Shown piece by piece: positions 15,975-26,866 of a DNA stretch of 64,000 bases. Both the position numbers and the translations under genes were made by a program. The notes beneath the pieces were generated by a model. That model worked only from the letters and a program-made list of their open reading frames with translations, had not been told where the DNA came from and did not search any database. The first letter of the stretch is position 1, and each line of letters begins with the position of its first letter. The DNA is from Rickettsiella endosymbiont of Xylota segnis (GTDB lineage: Bacteria; Pseudomonadota; Gammaproteobacteria; Diplorickettsiales; Diplorickettsiaceae). The DNA lies in NCBI RefSeq assembly GCF_964019545.1, contig NZ_OZ026451.1, positions 496,001 through 560,000 on the forward strand, given 5' to 3'.

Positions 15975-16835
15975 TCAGTGTGAGGTTTTTTCAATGGTAA
16001 CTTGTAATAAACGAATAAGTCGATTATCCGCACGTAAAACTTTAAAGTGAAAAGGATGAATAGTAATGCTGGCGCCACGTTTCGGTAAGTAACCAAAACG
16101 ATTCGCGATTACGCCACCTATCGTATCAAATTGATTGGTTGCCAAATTAGAATTAAAAAAGTCATTAAAATTTTCAATAGGCATCATCGCTTTGACAATA
16201 AATTGATTCGGGTTTTGTTCCTGGATAAAAACTTCGTCATTAGCATCATATTCATCCTCAATTTCGCCAACAATTTCTTCTAAAACATCTTCAATAGTGA
16301 CCAGACCAGAAACAGCGCCATATTCGTCAACAACGATAGCCATATGATAATGTTTATGTTGAAATTCTTCGAGTAAACTGTCTAAGCGCTTACTTTCGGG
16401 TATAAAAACTACAGGTCTTAAGATGTCGTGGATATCAAAGCTGCTTTGATGGGCTAAAGGATTGTATTTAAGTAAATCTTTTGCCAATAATAAACCAATG
16501 ACGCGTCGTTCATCATTGATAACCGGGAAACGCGAGTGGCCAGATTCAATGACCATGGGTAACAGTTCTGCCAAATGTGCTTTTTCATGAATAACTGTAA
16601 TTTTGGCATGTGGAACCATAATATCCCGGACGTGTATGTCAGAGATTTGTAATACACCTTCTAGCATTTTCAACGCTTGTGCATTGAGTAAATTGCGTTG
16701 TTTAGCATAATACAATAACTCAATGAGTTGTTTTCTATTTCTTGGTCCTTGTTTGAAAACTTGATGAACACGTTTTAACCAGGGCTGACGATTTTTTTTA
16801 AATCTAATTTTATCGTCAGAGGTAGGGGTTTTCAT
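15975..16835 (-). CDS. corC: CBS-domain protein of the CorC/YbeX family
   Basis: The product has 286 residues. After a basic start come the DIMVPHAKI signature and two CBS repeats (about 70-195; SGHSRFPVI and YHMAIVVDEYG are typical), then an acidic linker (EIVGEIEDEYD) and the C-terminal CorC/HlyC domain. E. coli CorC/YbeX is linked to Mg2+/Co2+ efflux and to ribosome-related phenotypes together with YbeY. An AAGGA lies 8 nt before the ATG, inside the end of ybeY, and the genes overlap by 20 bp. In E. coli lnt follows; here the next gene is gabD. Confidence 0.93.
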   Translation of the reverse strand: MKTPTSDDKIRFKKNRQPWLKRVHQVFKQGPRNRKQLIELLYYAKQRNLLNAQALKMLEGVLQISDIHVRDIMVPHAKITVIHEKAHLAELLPMVIESGHSRFPVINDERRVIGLLLAKDLLKYNPLAHQSSFDIHDILRPVVFIPESKRLDSLLEEFQHKHYHMAIVVDEYGAVSGLVTIEDVLEEIVGEIEDEYDANDEVFIQEQNPNQFIVKAMMPIENFNDFFNSNLATNQFDTIGGVIANRFGYLPKRGASITIHPFHFKVLRADNRLIRLLQVTIEKTSH

Positions 16836-17289
16836 AACCTAATTCCTTCAATATTTGAATTTCTACTGTTTCCATTTTGCTAGCATCTTTATCATCAATA
16901 TGATCATAACCTTTCAAGTGTAAACAACCATGAATAATAAGATGTGCCCAATGAGCGAGGCGGTTTTTTGCTTGTTGTTTAGCTTGTTGATTAACAAGGG
17001 CGGCACATATCACTAAATCGCCTAAAAAAACAGAGGAAACTTCAGGTGGCGGCTCAAAGGGAAAAGATAAAATATTAGTAGGGCCTTTTTTATGTCGATA
17101 AGTGTTATTAAGGTCAGCACTTTCCTTTTTATTGACGAGTCGTATGTTTATTTCGTTAGGTCCTACTTGCTTTGCCAAAGCTTTGTTTACCCATCGCTGT
17201 AGGAAATAACGGCTAGGAATAAAAGTGTTACTAGCAATGATTTGTATTGTGATTTTAATGCGCTTTTCTTTGATTTTCGTTTTGCGCAT
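16816..17289 (-). CDS. ybeY: Endoribonuclease YbeY (rRNA maturation factor)
   Basis: This 157-residue metalloprotein of the UPF0054 family acts in 16S rRNA 3'-end maturation and ribosome quality control. The zinc motif HGxxHLxGYDH is intact, with His120, His124 and His130. The upstream segment RHKKGPTNILSFPFEPP is also diagnostic. The start (ATG at 17289) lies inside the end of ybeZ with a 35-bp overlap; no later in-frame ATG precedes conserved sequence, so this start is kept. It sits between ybeZ and corC as in most gammaproteobacteria and is probably translationally coupled. Confidence 0.94.
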   Translation of the reverse strand: MRKTKIKEKRIKITIQIIASNTFIPSRYFLQRWVNKALAKQVGPNEINIRLVNKKESADLNNTYRHKKGPTNILSFPFEPPPEVSSVFLGDLVICAALVNQQAKQQAKNRLAHWAHLIIHGCLHLKGYDHIDDKDASKMETVEIQILKELGYENPYL

Positions 17290-18235
17290 AGGCTTGTAAT
17301 ATTGCTTGTACTAAAGTATGCCTAACAATATCTTGCATTTGAAATTCAGTAAAGCTGATACCCTTTATATTTTTTAAAATACTTAAACAGTGACACAAGC
17401 CTGATTCTAGGCCACGTGGCAAATCGGTTTGTGTCGTATCACCACTCACAACTACTTTAGAGTTAAATCCTATACGCGTTAAAAACATTTTCATTTGTTC
17501 TTTCGTCGTATTTTGTGCCTCATCTAAAATAATGAAAGCATCATTTAAGGTACGTCCGCGCATATAAGCCAATGGAACCACTTCAATAATATGTTGTTCG
17601 ACGAGTTGCATCACTAGCTCAAAACCGAGCATGTCATTTAATGCATCATAAAGTGGGCGAAAATAGGGGTCGAGCTTTTGTGAAAAATCACCTGGTAAAA
17701 ATCCTAATTTCTCCCCGGCTTCAACAGCAGGTCTAACGAGTACTACGCGACTAATTTGTTCCTTTTCTAACGCGGCCACGGCACAAGCGACAGCTAAGTA
17801 AGTTTTTCCTGTCCCCGCTGGACCTAAACCAAAATTAATATCGTGATTTAAAATACGTTCGATATATAAACTTTGATTCGGGCTATGTGGTTTGATGGGG
17901 CCACGTTTGGTTTGAATCATTATACCGGGAGTTTTGGGAGGCTTTAGTGTCATAGTGGGATCAGTTTGAGCCGTCTGTAGCACTAAATGGATAGTATTTG
18001 AAGTCAATGTGGTTTTTTTAGTGCCGGTTTCTGCGTAAAGATGATGTAATACTTTGGCAGCAATTTCAACAGCCGTGTTAGGACCATTAATCTGAAAGTC
18101 ATGACCACGATTATAGATACAAACGTTGAGTTTTTGTTCAATTTGACGTAAATGCTGATCAAATGGACCACAAAGATTTGCTAAACGGTGATTGTCTTCT
18201 GGAATAAGTTGAAAAGTATAAGCTTGTGTATTCAA
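17255..18235 (-). CDS. ybeZ: PhoH-like ATPase YbeZ
   Basis: The protein has 326 residues. The N-terminal about 100 residues form a KH-like region, and the PhoH ATPase follows with Walker A GPAGTGKT at 138-145, Walker [10 protein letters not shown] near 234-242, and [14 protein letters not shown] as the sensor region. YbeZ is an ATPase that works with YbeY in RNA and ribosome metabolism. The ATG overlaps the end of miaB by 4 bp, and the 3' end overlaps ybeY, so the three genes are tightly coupled. Confidence 0.94.
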   Translation of the reverse strand: MNTQAYTFQLIPEDNHRLANLCGPFDQHLRQIEQKLNVCIYNRGHDFQINGPNTAVEIAAKVLHHLYAETGTKKTTLTSNTIHLVLQTAQTDPTMTLKPPKTPGIMIQTKRGPIKPHSPNQSLYIERILNHDINFGLGPAGTGKTYLAVACAVAALEKEQISRVVLVRPAVEAGEKLGFLPGDFSQKLDPYFRPLYDALNDMLGFELVMQLVEQHIIEVVPLAYMRGRTLNDAFIILDEAQNTTKEQMKMFLTRIGFNSKVVVSGDTTQTDLPRGLESGLCHCLSILKNIKGISFTEFQMQDIVRHTLVQAILQAYAQNENQRKAH

Positions 18236-19560
18236 TTTACTATTAATTCTCCTCGTAAAGAGTTTCTTAATACCTCAGTAATAGTAATAGGAACTAATTG
18301 CCCTATTAAGCGCGTGTGACCTCTGAAGTTAACCACGCGGTTATTTTCTGTGCGTCCTTGCAGTTCATTTTCATTTTTCTTAGAAGGACCTTCAACCAAT
18401 ATTTGATGGACCTGACCAAGCATTTTTTTACTTAGGGTTTGTCCTTGAAATACTAGAAGATTTTGCAGGATCTGTAAACGTTGTTTTTTTTCTGCGCTTG
18501 TTACATCATCAGAAAGCTCGGCGGCGGGTGTTCCGGGTCGACGACTATAAATAAAACTAAATGAATTATCAAAGCCTATGGACTCCACTAAATTAAGTGT
18601 GGCTTGAAAGTCAGCTTCAGTTTCCCCAGGGAATCCAATAATAAAATCTGAAGATATCGCAATATCAGGTCGAACTTTGCGCAATTTACGAATTTTAGAT
18701 TTAAATTCTAAGCCTGTGTAACCACGCTTCATGGCGGCTAAAACTCGATCTGAACCACTTTGCACGGGTAAATGCAAATGATCGGCTAATTTTGGTACAT
18801 CAGCATACGCTTGAATGAGGCGATCTGAAAACGCTAAAGGGTGAGAGGTGGTAAATCGTATACGTAAAATATCATCGAGTGCAGAAATATATCGAATTAA
18901 ATCGGCTAAATCTGCAGTGCCACCTTCATAGCGTGGACCTTGATAGTCGTTAACATTTTGACCTAACAAGGTCACCTCACGGACACCTTGTTCACTCAGT
19001 TGTACAATTTCTGCAAGCACATCATCTAAAGGACGGCTAATTTCTTCACCGCGTGTGTAAGGAACGACACAAAAACTGCAATATTTGTTGCATCCCTCCA
19101 TGATAGATACAAATGCACGTGGACCTTCCGCTCTTGGAGTGGGTAGATGATCAAATTTTTCGATTTCTGGAAAGGAAATGTCCACCACGGCTCGTTTTTT
19201 TTCTAAAACTTGATTGATCATATCCGGAAGTCGATGCAAAGTTTGAGGACCAAATACGATGTCCACAAAAGGTGCGCGCTGAATAATGCCTGCACCTTCT
19301 TGACTTGCGACGCAGCCACCTACAGCGATAATGATGTGGGATCGCAATGCTTTAAGTTTACGCCATTGCCCGAGCTGCGAAAAAACTTTTTCTTGCGCTT
19401 TTTCACGAATCGAACAGGTGTTTAATAAAATAACATCCGCTTCGTTGGGATCTTTAGTCAAGACTAAATGATGAGAATGAAATAAAAGATTATGCATACT
19501 CGCCGAATCGTATTCATTCATCTGGCAGCCATGCGTTTCGATATAGAGCTTTTGTAACAT
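18232..19560 (-). CDS. miaB: tRNA-2-methylthio-N6-isopentenyladenosine synthase
   Basis: This 442-residue radical-SAM methylthiotransferase adds the 2-methylthio group to i6A37 of tRNAs reading UNN codons. The N-terminal UPF0004 domain supplies the auxiliary [4Fe-4S] ligands Cys12, Cys49 and Cys83. The radical-SAM cluster motif CNKYCSFC has Cys157, Cys161 and Cys164. A TRAM domain ([11 protein letters not shown], then LVPITITEV) ends the protein. It lies 10 bp after gatB and overlaps ybeZ by 4 bp. Confidence 0.96.
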   Translation of the reverse strand: MLQKLYIETHGCQMNEYDSASMHNLLFHSHHLVLTKDPNEADVILLNTCSIREKAQEKVFSQLGQWRKLKALRSHIIIAVGGCVASQEGAGIIQRAPFVDIVFGPQTLHRLPDMINQVLEKKRAVVDISFPEIEKFDHLPTPRAEGPRAFVSIMEGCNKYCSFCVVPYTRGEEISRPLDDVLAEIVQLSEQGVREVTLLGQNVNDYQGPRYEGGTADLADLIRYISALDDILRIRFTTSHPLAFSDRLIQAYADVPKLADHLHLPVQSGSDRVLAAMKRGYTGLEFKSKIRKLRKVRPDIAISSDFIIGFPGETEADFQATLNLVESIGFDNSFSFIYSRRPGTPAAELSDDVTSAEKKQRLQILQNLLVFQGQTLSKKMLGQVHQILVEGPSKKNENELQGRTENNRVVNFRGHTRLIGQLVPITITEVLRNSLRGELIVN

Positions 19561-19570
19561 AAATTTCTTT

Positions 19571-21070
19571 TTAATGATCGAGTTTTTCTTTTAATAGACT
19601 ATTTAATTGTTGTGGATTTATTTTACCACCTGAAGCTTTCATCACTTGACCGACAAAAAAACCAAATAGTTTATCTTTTCCTGCTCTATAATCAGCTAAT
19701 TGGTCAGGATATTTTTTTAAAATCTCATCAATAAGCTTCAATATGGCAGATTGATCCGTAACTTGTTGTAGATTTTTCTCTTGAATAATTTCATCACTGT
19801 TTTTGTTGCTAAGCCATAATTCTTCAAACACATCCTTGGCTATGGTACTAGAAATAGTATGATCAGCAATGCGTTGCAGTAGACCCGCAAGTCGTTTGGC
19901 ATTAATAGGAGATTCAAGAATGCTTAAATTGGATTTGTTTAGAGCGGCAGCAAGTTCTCCCATGATCCAATTAACTGCTAATTTTGCGGGGATTTTTTCT
20001 TTGACAACTTCTTCAAAATAGTCAGCTAATTCTCGAACTGATGTGAGTAAGCTCGCATCATAAGCATTTAGTTTATATTCAGTTTGAAAACGAATATGTT
20101 TTTTTTGTGGTAATTCAGGCAAGGTTTGCTTAATTTTTTCAATAAAGTCAGCATTGATGATGACAGGACATAAGTCTGGATCAGTGAAATAGCGATAATC
20201 TTTAGCGTCTTCTTTACTACGCATGGGACGTGTTTCTTGTTTATCAGTATCATATAAACGAGTTTCTTGATCGATACTCCCGCCCATTTCTAAAACGTCA
20301 ATTTGACGATCAATTTCATATTGAATAGCTTTTTCAATAAAACGAAAAGAGTTTAAATTTTTAATTTCTACACGTTTCCCCAATTGTTTTTGATTGGTTT
20401 TACGTACAGAGACATTGGCGTCACAACGAAATGAGCCTTCTTGTAAGTTTCCATCCGAGATATCCAAATAACGAACCAGTGTATGTAATGTTTTAAGATA
20501 AACAACCGCTTCTTTGGGTGAAGTTAAATCAGGTTCCGAAACAATTTCTAATAATGGAGTTCCAGCGCGATTTAGATCGATACCGGTCATATTTTCGAAT
20601 CCTTCATGCAAAGATTTTCCAGCATCTTCTTCTAAATGGGCTCGTGTGATACGAATAGTTCTTTGCTCTCCATTTTCTAGCGCTATCGTTAGGTGTCCTG
20701 GTCCGATAATAGGATTTTCATGTTGACTTATTTGATAGCCTTTAGGCAAATCAGGATAAAAATAATTTTTACGCGCGAAGATTGAATAATGAGGAATATT
20801 TGCTTGGATACTTAAACCAAATTTAATCGCCATATTCACGGCTTCTGCATTTAAAACGGGTAACACACCGGGTAAAGCTAAATCCACCGCACACGCTTGT
20901 GTATTGGGTTCAGCGCCATAAGCGGTAGCAGCACCTGAAAAAAGCTTTGACTGGGTTGATAATTGAACATGAACTTCAAGTCCTATAACCGATTCCCAGG
21001 TACTAGCAGACTTCTCGGATGACTTGAGCTCATTATTGTACATGGATTTTTTGTGTTCAGCCGAGCTCAT
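19571..21070 (-). CDS. gatB: Aspartyl/glutamyl-tRNA(Asn/Gln) amidotransferase subunit B
   Basis: The 499-residue product is the tRNA-binding and kinase-like subunit of GatCAB, which converts Glu-tRNA(Gln) and/or Asp-tRNA(Asn) to the amide forms. The conserved start of the core is [30 protein letters not shown] and [15 protein letters not shown] are GatB signatures, and a C-terminal YqeY-like helical domain ends in [13 protein letters not shown]. The N-terminal about 24 residues before WESVIG are longer than usual. The ATG overlaps the gatA stop as ATGA, indicating coupling. Confidence 0.96.
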   Translation of the reverse strand: MSSAEHKKSMYNNELKSSEKSASTWESVIGLEVHVQLSTQSKLFSGAATAYGAEPNTQACAVDLALPGVLPVLNAEAVNMAIKFGLSIQANIPHYSIFARKNYFYPDLPKGYQISQHENPIIGPGHLTIALENGEQRTIRITRAHLEEDAGKSLHEGFENMTGIDLNRAGTPLLEIVSEPDLTSPKEAVVYLKTLHTLVRYLDISDGNLQEGSFRCDANVSVRKTNQKQLGKRVEIKNLNSFRFIEKAIQYEIDRQIDVLEMGGSIDQETRLYDTDKQETRPMRSKEDAKDYRYFTDPDLCPVIINADFIEKIKQTLPELPQKKHIRFQTEYKLNAYDASLLTSVRELADYFEEVVKEKIPAKLAVNWIMGELAAALNKSNLSILESPINAKRLAGLLQRIADHTISSTIAKDVFEELWLSNKNSDEIIQEKNLQQVTDQSAILKLIDEILKKYPDQLADYRAGKDKLFGFFVGQVMKASGGKINPQQLNSLLKEKLDH

Positions 21071-22524
21071 AGATTGAAATTCTCCGGTATTTTTTTATGC
21101 CAATCAGTTTCTTGTTGATAACGATGTGCGGCATTCAATAATTTTGCTTCAGTAAAAGGACTGCCAATAAGTTGCATCCCTAAGGGAAGCCCATCAACAA
21201 ATCCCGCTGGAATTGAAATGGCGGGTAGACCTGCTAGATTGATAGCAATGGTGTAAATATCCGATAGATACATACTGACCGGATCATTGATTTTTTCACC
21301 TAGTTTGAATGCGGTAGTCGGTGTGGTAGGTCCTAGAAGGATATCAACCTGTTGAAATGCTTGTTTAAATTCTTCGATTAAAAGCGCGCGAATTTTTTGT
21401 GCTTTAGCATAATAAGCATCATAAGAACCAGCGGATAAAACATAAGAGCCCATTAACAGCCGACGTTTTACTTCATTACCAAATCCCTCGCCACGAGTTC
21501 TTTCATATAAATCTTTTAAATCAATAGGATTACTACAACGATAACCATAACGCACACCATCATAACGAGCAAGATTGGAGGAACATTCGGCCGATGCAAT
21601 AATATAATAAAGAGGAATAACTAAATGACAATTGGGTAAACTAACACTGCTAACTTTTGCACCTAACTTTTCATAAAGTTTAATAGCTGCTTGGATAGTT
21701 GTTGCTATTTTAGGGTCAAGATCTTTAGAAAAATATTCTTTGGGTAATCCAATTTTTAGGCCTTCGATTGAATCATTCAATGTCAACATATAGTTGGGAA
21801 CCGCTCGTTCAATACTTGTCGAATCTTTCTCATCAAAACCTGCCATGACATTCATTAAAAGGGCAGCATCTTCTGCTGTCTGTGTCATTGGACCGGCTTG
21901 ATCTAAACTAGAGGCAAAAGCAATAAGTCCATAGCGTGAGACACGCCCATAAGTGGGTTTAAGCCCGGTAAGATTACACAATGCGGCGGGTTGTCTTATA
22001 GAGCCCCCAGTGTCTGTACCCGTTGCGGCAGGCGTTAATCGGGCAGCAACCGCAGCACTGGAGCCACCGGAAGATCCCCCGGGTACACGTGAAATATCCC
22101 AAGGGTTTTTTACTGCACCATAAAAACTGTTTTCATTGGATGAGCCCATGGCAAATTCATCCATGTTGGTTTTACCTAATAACACAGTTCCAGCTTGATT
22201 AAGCCGACTAACTAAGGTTGCATCATAAGGAGCAACAAAATTAGCTAACATTTTTGAAGCACAACTCGTTTTAATACCCGTAGTACAAAAAATATCTTTA
22301 TGTGCGAAAGGAATACCTGTCAAGGACCCAGCGCTGCCATTTTGGTATTGTAAATCAGCCCGTTTGGCTTGTTCTAGCGCTAGGGATGATGTGACAGTAA
22401 TAAAGCTATTTAAGGTTTTATCATATTTATCGATACGCGCTAAAAAAAGTTGTGTTAATTCTGTACTCGATACTTTTTTTGCTCGAAGCGCGTTAGATAA
22501 CTCAGTGATCGTATAGTTATGCAT
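21067..22524 (-). CDS. gatA: Aspartyl/glutamyl-tRNA(Asn/Gln) amidotransferase subunit A
   Basis: This 485-residue amidase-signature enzyme releases ammonia from glutamine for GatB. The Ser-cisSer-Lys triad region is visible: the catalytic Lys in [21 protein letters not shown] for the Gly/Ser loop, and [12 protein letters not shown] with the nucleophile Ser. The C-terminus ([12 protein letters not shown]) is standard for GatA. It lies 18 bp after gatC and overlaps gatB by 4 bp. Presence of GatCAB implies that at least one of the direct Gln or Asn tRNA charging routes is absent or supplemented. Confidence 0.97.
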   Translation of the reverse strand: MHNYTITELSNALRAKKVSSTELTQLFLARIDKYDKTLNSFITVTSSLALEQAKRADLQYQNGSAGSLTGIPFAHKDIFCTTGIKTSCASKMLANFVAPYDATLVSRLNQAGTVLLGKTNMDEFAMGSSNENSFYGAVKNPWDISRVPGGSSGGSSAAVAARLTPAATGTDTGGSIRQPAALCNLTGLKPTYGRVSRYGLIAFASSLDQAGPMTQTAEDAALLMNVMAGFDEKDSTSIERAVPNYMLTLNDSIEGLKIGLPKEYFSKDLDPKIATTIQAAIKLYEKLGAKVSSVSLPNCHLVIPLYYIIASAECSSNLARYDGVRYGYRCSNPIDLKDLYERTRGEGFGNEVKRRLLMGSYVLSAGSYDAYYAKAQKIRALLIEEFKQAFQQVDILLGPTTPTTAFKLGEKINDPVSMYLSDIYTIAINLAGLPAISIPAGFVDGLPLGMQLIGSPFTEAKLLNAAHRYQQETDWHKKIPENFNL

Positions 22525-22542
22525 ATTTAGTCATCTCTAAAG

Positions 22543-22830
22543 TTATTCTAAAACAAGGGGGACACAATAAAGGCCTGCCTCAGTATACTCAGTGAGCTGC
22601 TGAAAATCTTTCCTATGAACAATTTCTGTGATTTTGTCAGCACGTAAGCGTTGTGTGATGCCAAAAGGGTGAGCGACAGGTTGTACTGAGGTGGTATCTA
22701 CAGCATCCATTTGCGTTGCTAGCTTAAAAATGCCTTGTAGGCTTTTTAAATACTGAGCGGCTTCTTCAGGATTGATTTGTATTCTAGCTAAATCAGCAAT
22801 TTTATTAACGTCTTCAAGCGTGATTACCAT
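22543..22830 (-). CDS. gatC: Aspartyl/glutamyl-tRNA(Asn/Gln) amidotransferase subunit C
   Basis: The product has 95 residues from ATG 22828-22830, the usual GatC length; a TTG six codons upstream coincides with the likely Shine-Dalgarno and is not favoured. The sequence VNKIADLARIQI and the C-terminal loop PVAHPFGITQRLRADK are GatC hallmarks (the subunit wraps GatA and GatB). It is the first gene of the long minus-strand operon and is divergent from mreB. Confidence 0.94.
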   Translation of the reverse strand: MVITLEDVNKIADLARIQINPEEAAQYLKSLQGIFKLATQMDAVDTTSVQPVAHPFGITQRLRADKITEIVHRKDFQQLTEYTEAGLYCVPLVLE

Positions 22831-22988
22831 AATTAAGTGAAACTCCAAATCTAGTACAGTAAAAAGCTCGGTATTATACCTATTACGCTTAGATTTGCGA
22901 ATCGGTAAATATTACGCGTATCGATGTGTATTCCTGCAGCTTTAATTTTTGCTATCTTATGAGGTTGCTTGCATAAAATCTTCTAGAT

Positions 22989-23018
22989 TTGCTAAAGTGC
23001 GTAGGCACACACTATATT
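22989..23018 (+). promoter_or_regulatory. Candidate sigma-70 promoter of mreBCD
   Basis: TTGCTA (22989-22994) and TATATT (23013-23018) are separated by 18 bp, 37 bp before the mreB ATG. The pair fits a housekeeping promoter in the gatC-mreB divergent region; no transcript data are available. Confidence 0.45.
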
Positions 23019-23042
23019 ATGTAGGTAAACGTTCATACGTAG

Positions 23043-24095
<1,053 letters not shown>

Positions 24096-24107
24096 CAGGT
24101 AAGCGTT

Positions 24108-24989
24108 ATTAAACTATTATTTAACCGTGGAAAAACCTCTTTAGGGTTAAGGTTAGTTTTTTTTGTTCTTTTATCTCTGTTATTGATTCTATTGGATTAT
24201 CATCATTATTTACCGTCGTTACGTCGTGTATTAAATAACGTGGTAGCCCCTTTCCAGTATATGGTAGATGCTCCGGTGCAACTATTCAACAATATAAAGG
24301 GCAATTTTGTAACACGACAAAAAATACAAGCTGAAAATACGATTTTAAGTACTCAACAAGTTTTGTTACAAGCTAAGTTACAACGTTTTGCGGCTTTAGA
24401 AAGTGAAAATAGGCAATTGAATCAATTATTAGCTGCGACTGAACATCTAAAAAAACAACATTTTCGTTTGGCACGACTATTATTGGTTAATGCTGATCCT
24501 TTATTGAATGAAGTGATAGTCGATAAAGGACAATCGGATGGTGTTAAAGTAGGTCAGCCAGTGCTGGATGCCAATGGTGTGATGGGTCAAGTCGTCAACG
24601 TCGATTTTTTAAACAGTCGTGTACTATTACTAACCGATTTTCGTAGTGCGATTCCTGTTCAAGATGTGCGTAGTGATGTGCGTGGTATTTTAGTGGGTCG
24701 AGGACGACTCGCGAAACTTTTATTAAAAGATATTCCTGGTACTGTGGATATTAAAGTAAATGATCTGTTAGTTACTTCAGGTTTAGGTGGGCGTTACCCA
24801 GCAGGCTATCCTGTAGGTGTCGTCAGTGTCGTTAACACGAATGTTGCTACACAATTTGCTAGTATACAGGTTGATCCGAGTTCACAATTAAGTAGAAATC
24901 GGCCAGTATTATTAATTTCTTCAGCCAATACGCCGACTACGGAAGTTAGTTCAAAAGTTAAAACCATCGCACAAGCGCTTAAAAAATAG
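24108..24989 (+). CDS. mreC: Rod-shape-determining protein MreC (apparent ATT start)
   Basis: The product has 293 residues if translation begins at ATT 24108-24110. The frame is open right back to the mreB stop and encodes the typical MreC beginning (IKLLFNRGKTSLGLRLV), then a transmembrane helix (VFFVLLSLLLILL), a coiled coil (about 70-110) and the periplasmic beta-barrel domains. No ATG, GTG or TTG exists before that start region; the first usable one, TTG 24183, would delete most of the membrane anchor. AGGT lies 7 nt before the ATT. MreC is a bitopic scaffold linking MreB and MreD to the PBP2 elongasome. Confidence 0.85.
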   Translation: MKLLFNRGKTSLGLRLVFFVLLSLLLILLDYHHYLPSLRRVLNNVVAPFQYMVDAPVQLFNNIKGNFVTRQKIQAENTILSTQQVLLQAKLQRFAALESENRQLNQLLAATEHLKKQHFRLARLLLVNADPLLNEVIVDKGQSDGVKVGQPVLDANGVMGQVVNVDFLNSRVLLLTDFRSAIPVQDVRSDVRGILVGRGRLAKLLLKDIPGTVDIKVNDLLVTSGLGGRYPAGYPVGVVSVVNTNVATQFASIQVDPSSQLSRNRPVLLISSANTPTTEVSSKVKTIAQALKK

Positions 24990-24998
24990 GATAGCGGA

Positions 24999-25484
24999 AT
25001 GAAACCACTTTATTTTTCTACCTTATTTCTTGTTGCGATTAGTTTTTTTGCGGCGATTATACTTAATATTATTCCATTACCGCCTGCTTTGACTTTATTT
25101 TTTCCTTTATGGTTACCCTTGGTTTTAATTTATTGGATTATGGTATTGCCGGAGCATATTCATTTTACTTTAGCCTGGATACTCGGTTTATTTATTGATG
25201 TCTTATATGGCAGCTGCTTGGGGGAACATAGTTTGGCTTTATGCGTAGTTGCTTATTTAGCTTATCGTTTTCATTTGCAATTTCGTATGTTCCCCTTGCC
25301 GCAACAAATAATATTTATTTTTGTTATGCTTCTGATCTATCAGGTTGTGCTGATTTTGATACAAAACTGGCTGGGATTTCCGGTTGATTTTCGTTGGGCT
25401 TGGATTCCCTTATTAGTGAGCGCCTTAGTTTGGCCATTAATGAATAATGTGCTGAGAATAAATCCTTTAGATATGCGTCATTAA
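24999..25484 (+). CDS. mreD: Rod-shape-determining membrane protein MreD
   Basis: The protein has 161 residues and about five transmembrane helices, starting after a short KPL segment. The family-typical ILGLFIDVLYGSCLGEHSLAL is recognisable (ends after helix 2), as is the short Met/Arg-rich C-terminus. MreD completes the MreBCD morphogen complex in the inner membrane. It begins 9 bp after mreC with a weak AGCGGA upstream. No rng or maf gene follows; the next gene is a broken amidase. Confidence 0.92.
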   Translation: MKPLYFSTLFLVAISFFAAIILNIIPLPPALTLFFPLWLPLVLIYWIMVLPEHIHFTLAWILGLFIDVLYGSCLGEHSLALCVVAYLAYRFHLQFRMFPLPQQIIFIFVMLLIYQVVLILIQNWLGFPVDFRWAWIPLLVSALVWPLMNNVLRINPLDMRH

Positions 25485-25590
25485 TTTTTTTAGTATAAAA
25501 ATTTATTTATTCTAAATATTTTTTATTTATATTTCGAAAAATATTATGTAAGATATATTTTGAATTAAAGCAAAAATTAGGATTATATTC

Positions 25591-26807
25591 ATGAAAGAAA
25601 AATTTATATTTGCGGATAAGCAAAATTTTGATAGGCGCCAGCGATCTATCGTATTGCATTATACCGTTTTAGAAGAAAAAGATTCTGTGGAAACTTTGAC
25701 TCGCGGCGGCGTTGGAGCACATTTTTTAATTCCAAAGCAACCTATTATAGAGAGTGAAGAAACATACGAATATTATAGATTTGCAGATATAAACGATCGT
25801 ACTTGGCACGCAGGTGTCAGTAATTTTGCTGGCAGAAGCGGTTTGAATGATACTTCAATAGGGATCGAAATAGTTAACTATGCTATGGTTTAAAACGGGA
25901 TTCTGGAGAAGTATTGTTTACCTATCAAGTTGAAAATCAACTTAAAGCATATATTATTCAAACTTTAAAAGAAGAGGATGAAAGTTTATTGCAGCTGTTA
26001 GAAAGTAAAGAATTATTAACAGCCTTTTTAGCTGATATGGGACGTGGGTTAGTGCCACCGGACGACCGTGCAGCTTATCAAGAAAACGTATCACAAAAAC
26101 AAAAAGATAAATATAAGCAACTAACGAAAGAATGGAGAGTTGAAAACGATCCTTTTCTTAATCTTGCTCAAAAAGATCTTTTTCCATTGGCGCAGCAAGG
26201 CAAGCTAATCAGGGATGAATACACCGACTATCAAATTGAGACTATTGCAAAACTTATTAAAGAAGGAATTGAGCCTAAACTAATAATAAAAGATGAAAAA
26301 ACTGGAGAAATATACTATCAAATACCTCCTCAACTTATAACAGGTCATATGGCTATTGCGCTGGGCAGGAAAACTGATCCAGGCCCATGTTTATTTATAG
26401 AGTTAGCTAAACGAGGTATAGGTGCTTGGCCTGATGAAGAGCAAAGATTAAGTATTGAGCAGAACATTAATGCTGAAAATGGAATTGATTATAAATGGAT
26501 ACAAGATAATTTAAAAATTTATGGTTATGAAGTAACGTCGACTGGTCAATTCGATGAGCAAACTCAAAATGCAATCAGAACTTTTCAAATGCAGTTTGAA
26601 CCTGAACATTACTCGGGAGTGCCCACCGTAAAAACTATTAGTATATTAGAAGCGCTAATTAAAAAATATTATCCAGATAAGCAATCAGAATATCCGCGTT
26701 CTTTTAATCCTTCTAATGAAAAAAAAACTAGTTTTTTCTTTAAAGATGGAGCAAACGTAGATACGGGTGACACAGTGAGTGTATTTAATTGTTGTGTAAT
26801 TGGTTAA
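25591..26807 (+). pseudogene. N-acetylmuramoyl-L-alanine amidase (AmiD-like), frameshifted by a 5-bp tandem duplication
   Basis: The first frame (25591-25893, ATG with AGGA 8 nt upstream) encodes the Amidase_2 beginning: IVLHYT with a zinc His, AHFLIP, RTWHAGVS and DTSIGIEIVNY. It stops just after NY. The reading resumes one frame over and runs to 26807: LKRDSGEVLFTYQVENQL, ITGHMAIALGRKTDPGP (second zinc His, Asp), then a PG_binding_1 domain (about 26470-26670). Between the parts CTATG occurs twice in tandem (25878-25887). Removing one copy gives a perfect junction, NYGLKRDSGE. All catalytic residues remain on the two pieces. The N-terminus shows no signal peptide. It likely was a peptidoglycan recycling or remodelling amidase that was lost recently. 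Confidence 0.9.
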
Positions 26808-26826
26808 CCATCATTATCTTCATTAT

Positions 26827-26866
26827 AATGTTGATCATATTTTACTTGATCAACATTGTTTGTTTC
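26827..26866 (+). terminator. Intrinsic terminator after the amidase pseudogene
   Basis: Perfect 11-bp arms AATGTTGATCA (26827-26837) and 26847-26857 with a 9-nt loop, followed by GTTTGTTTC. It starts 20 bp after the amidase stop. The T-tract is interrupted, so strength is uncertain. Confidence 0.65.
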
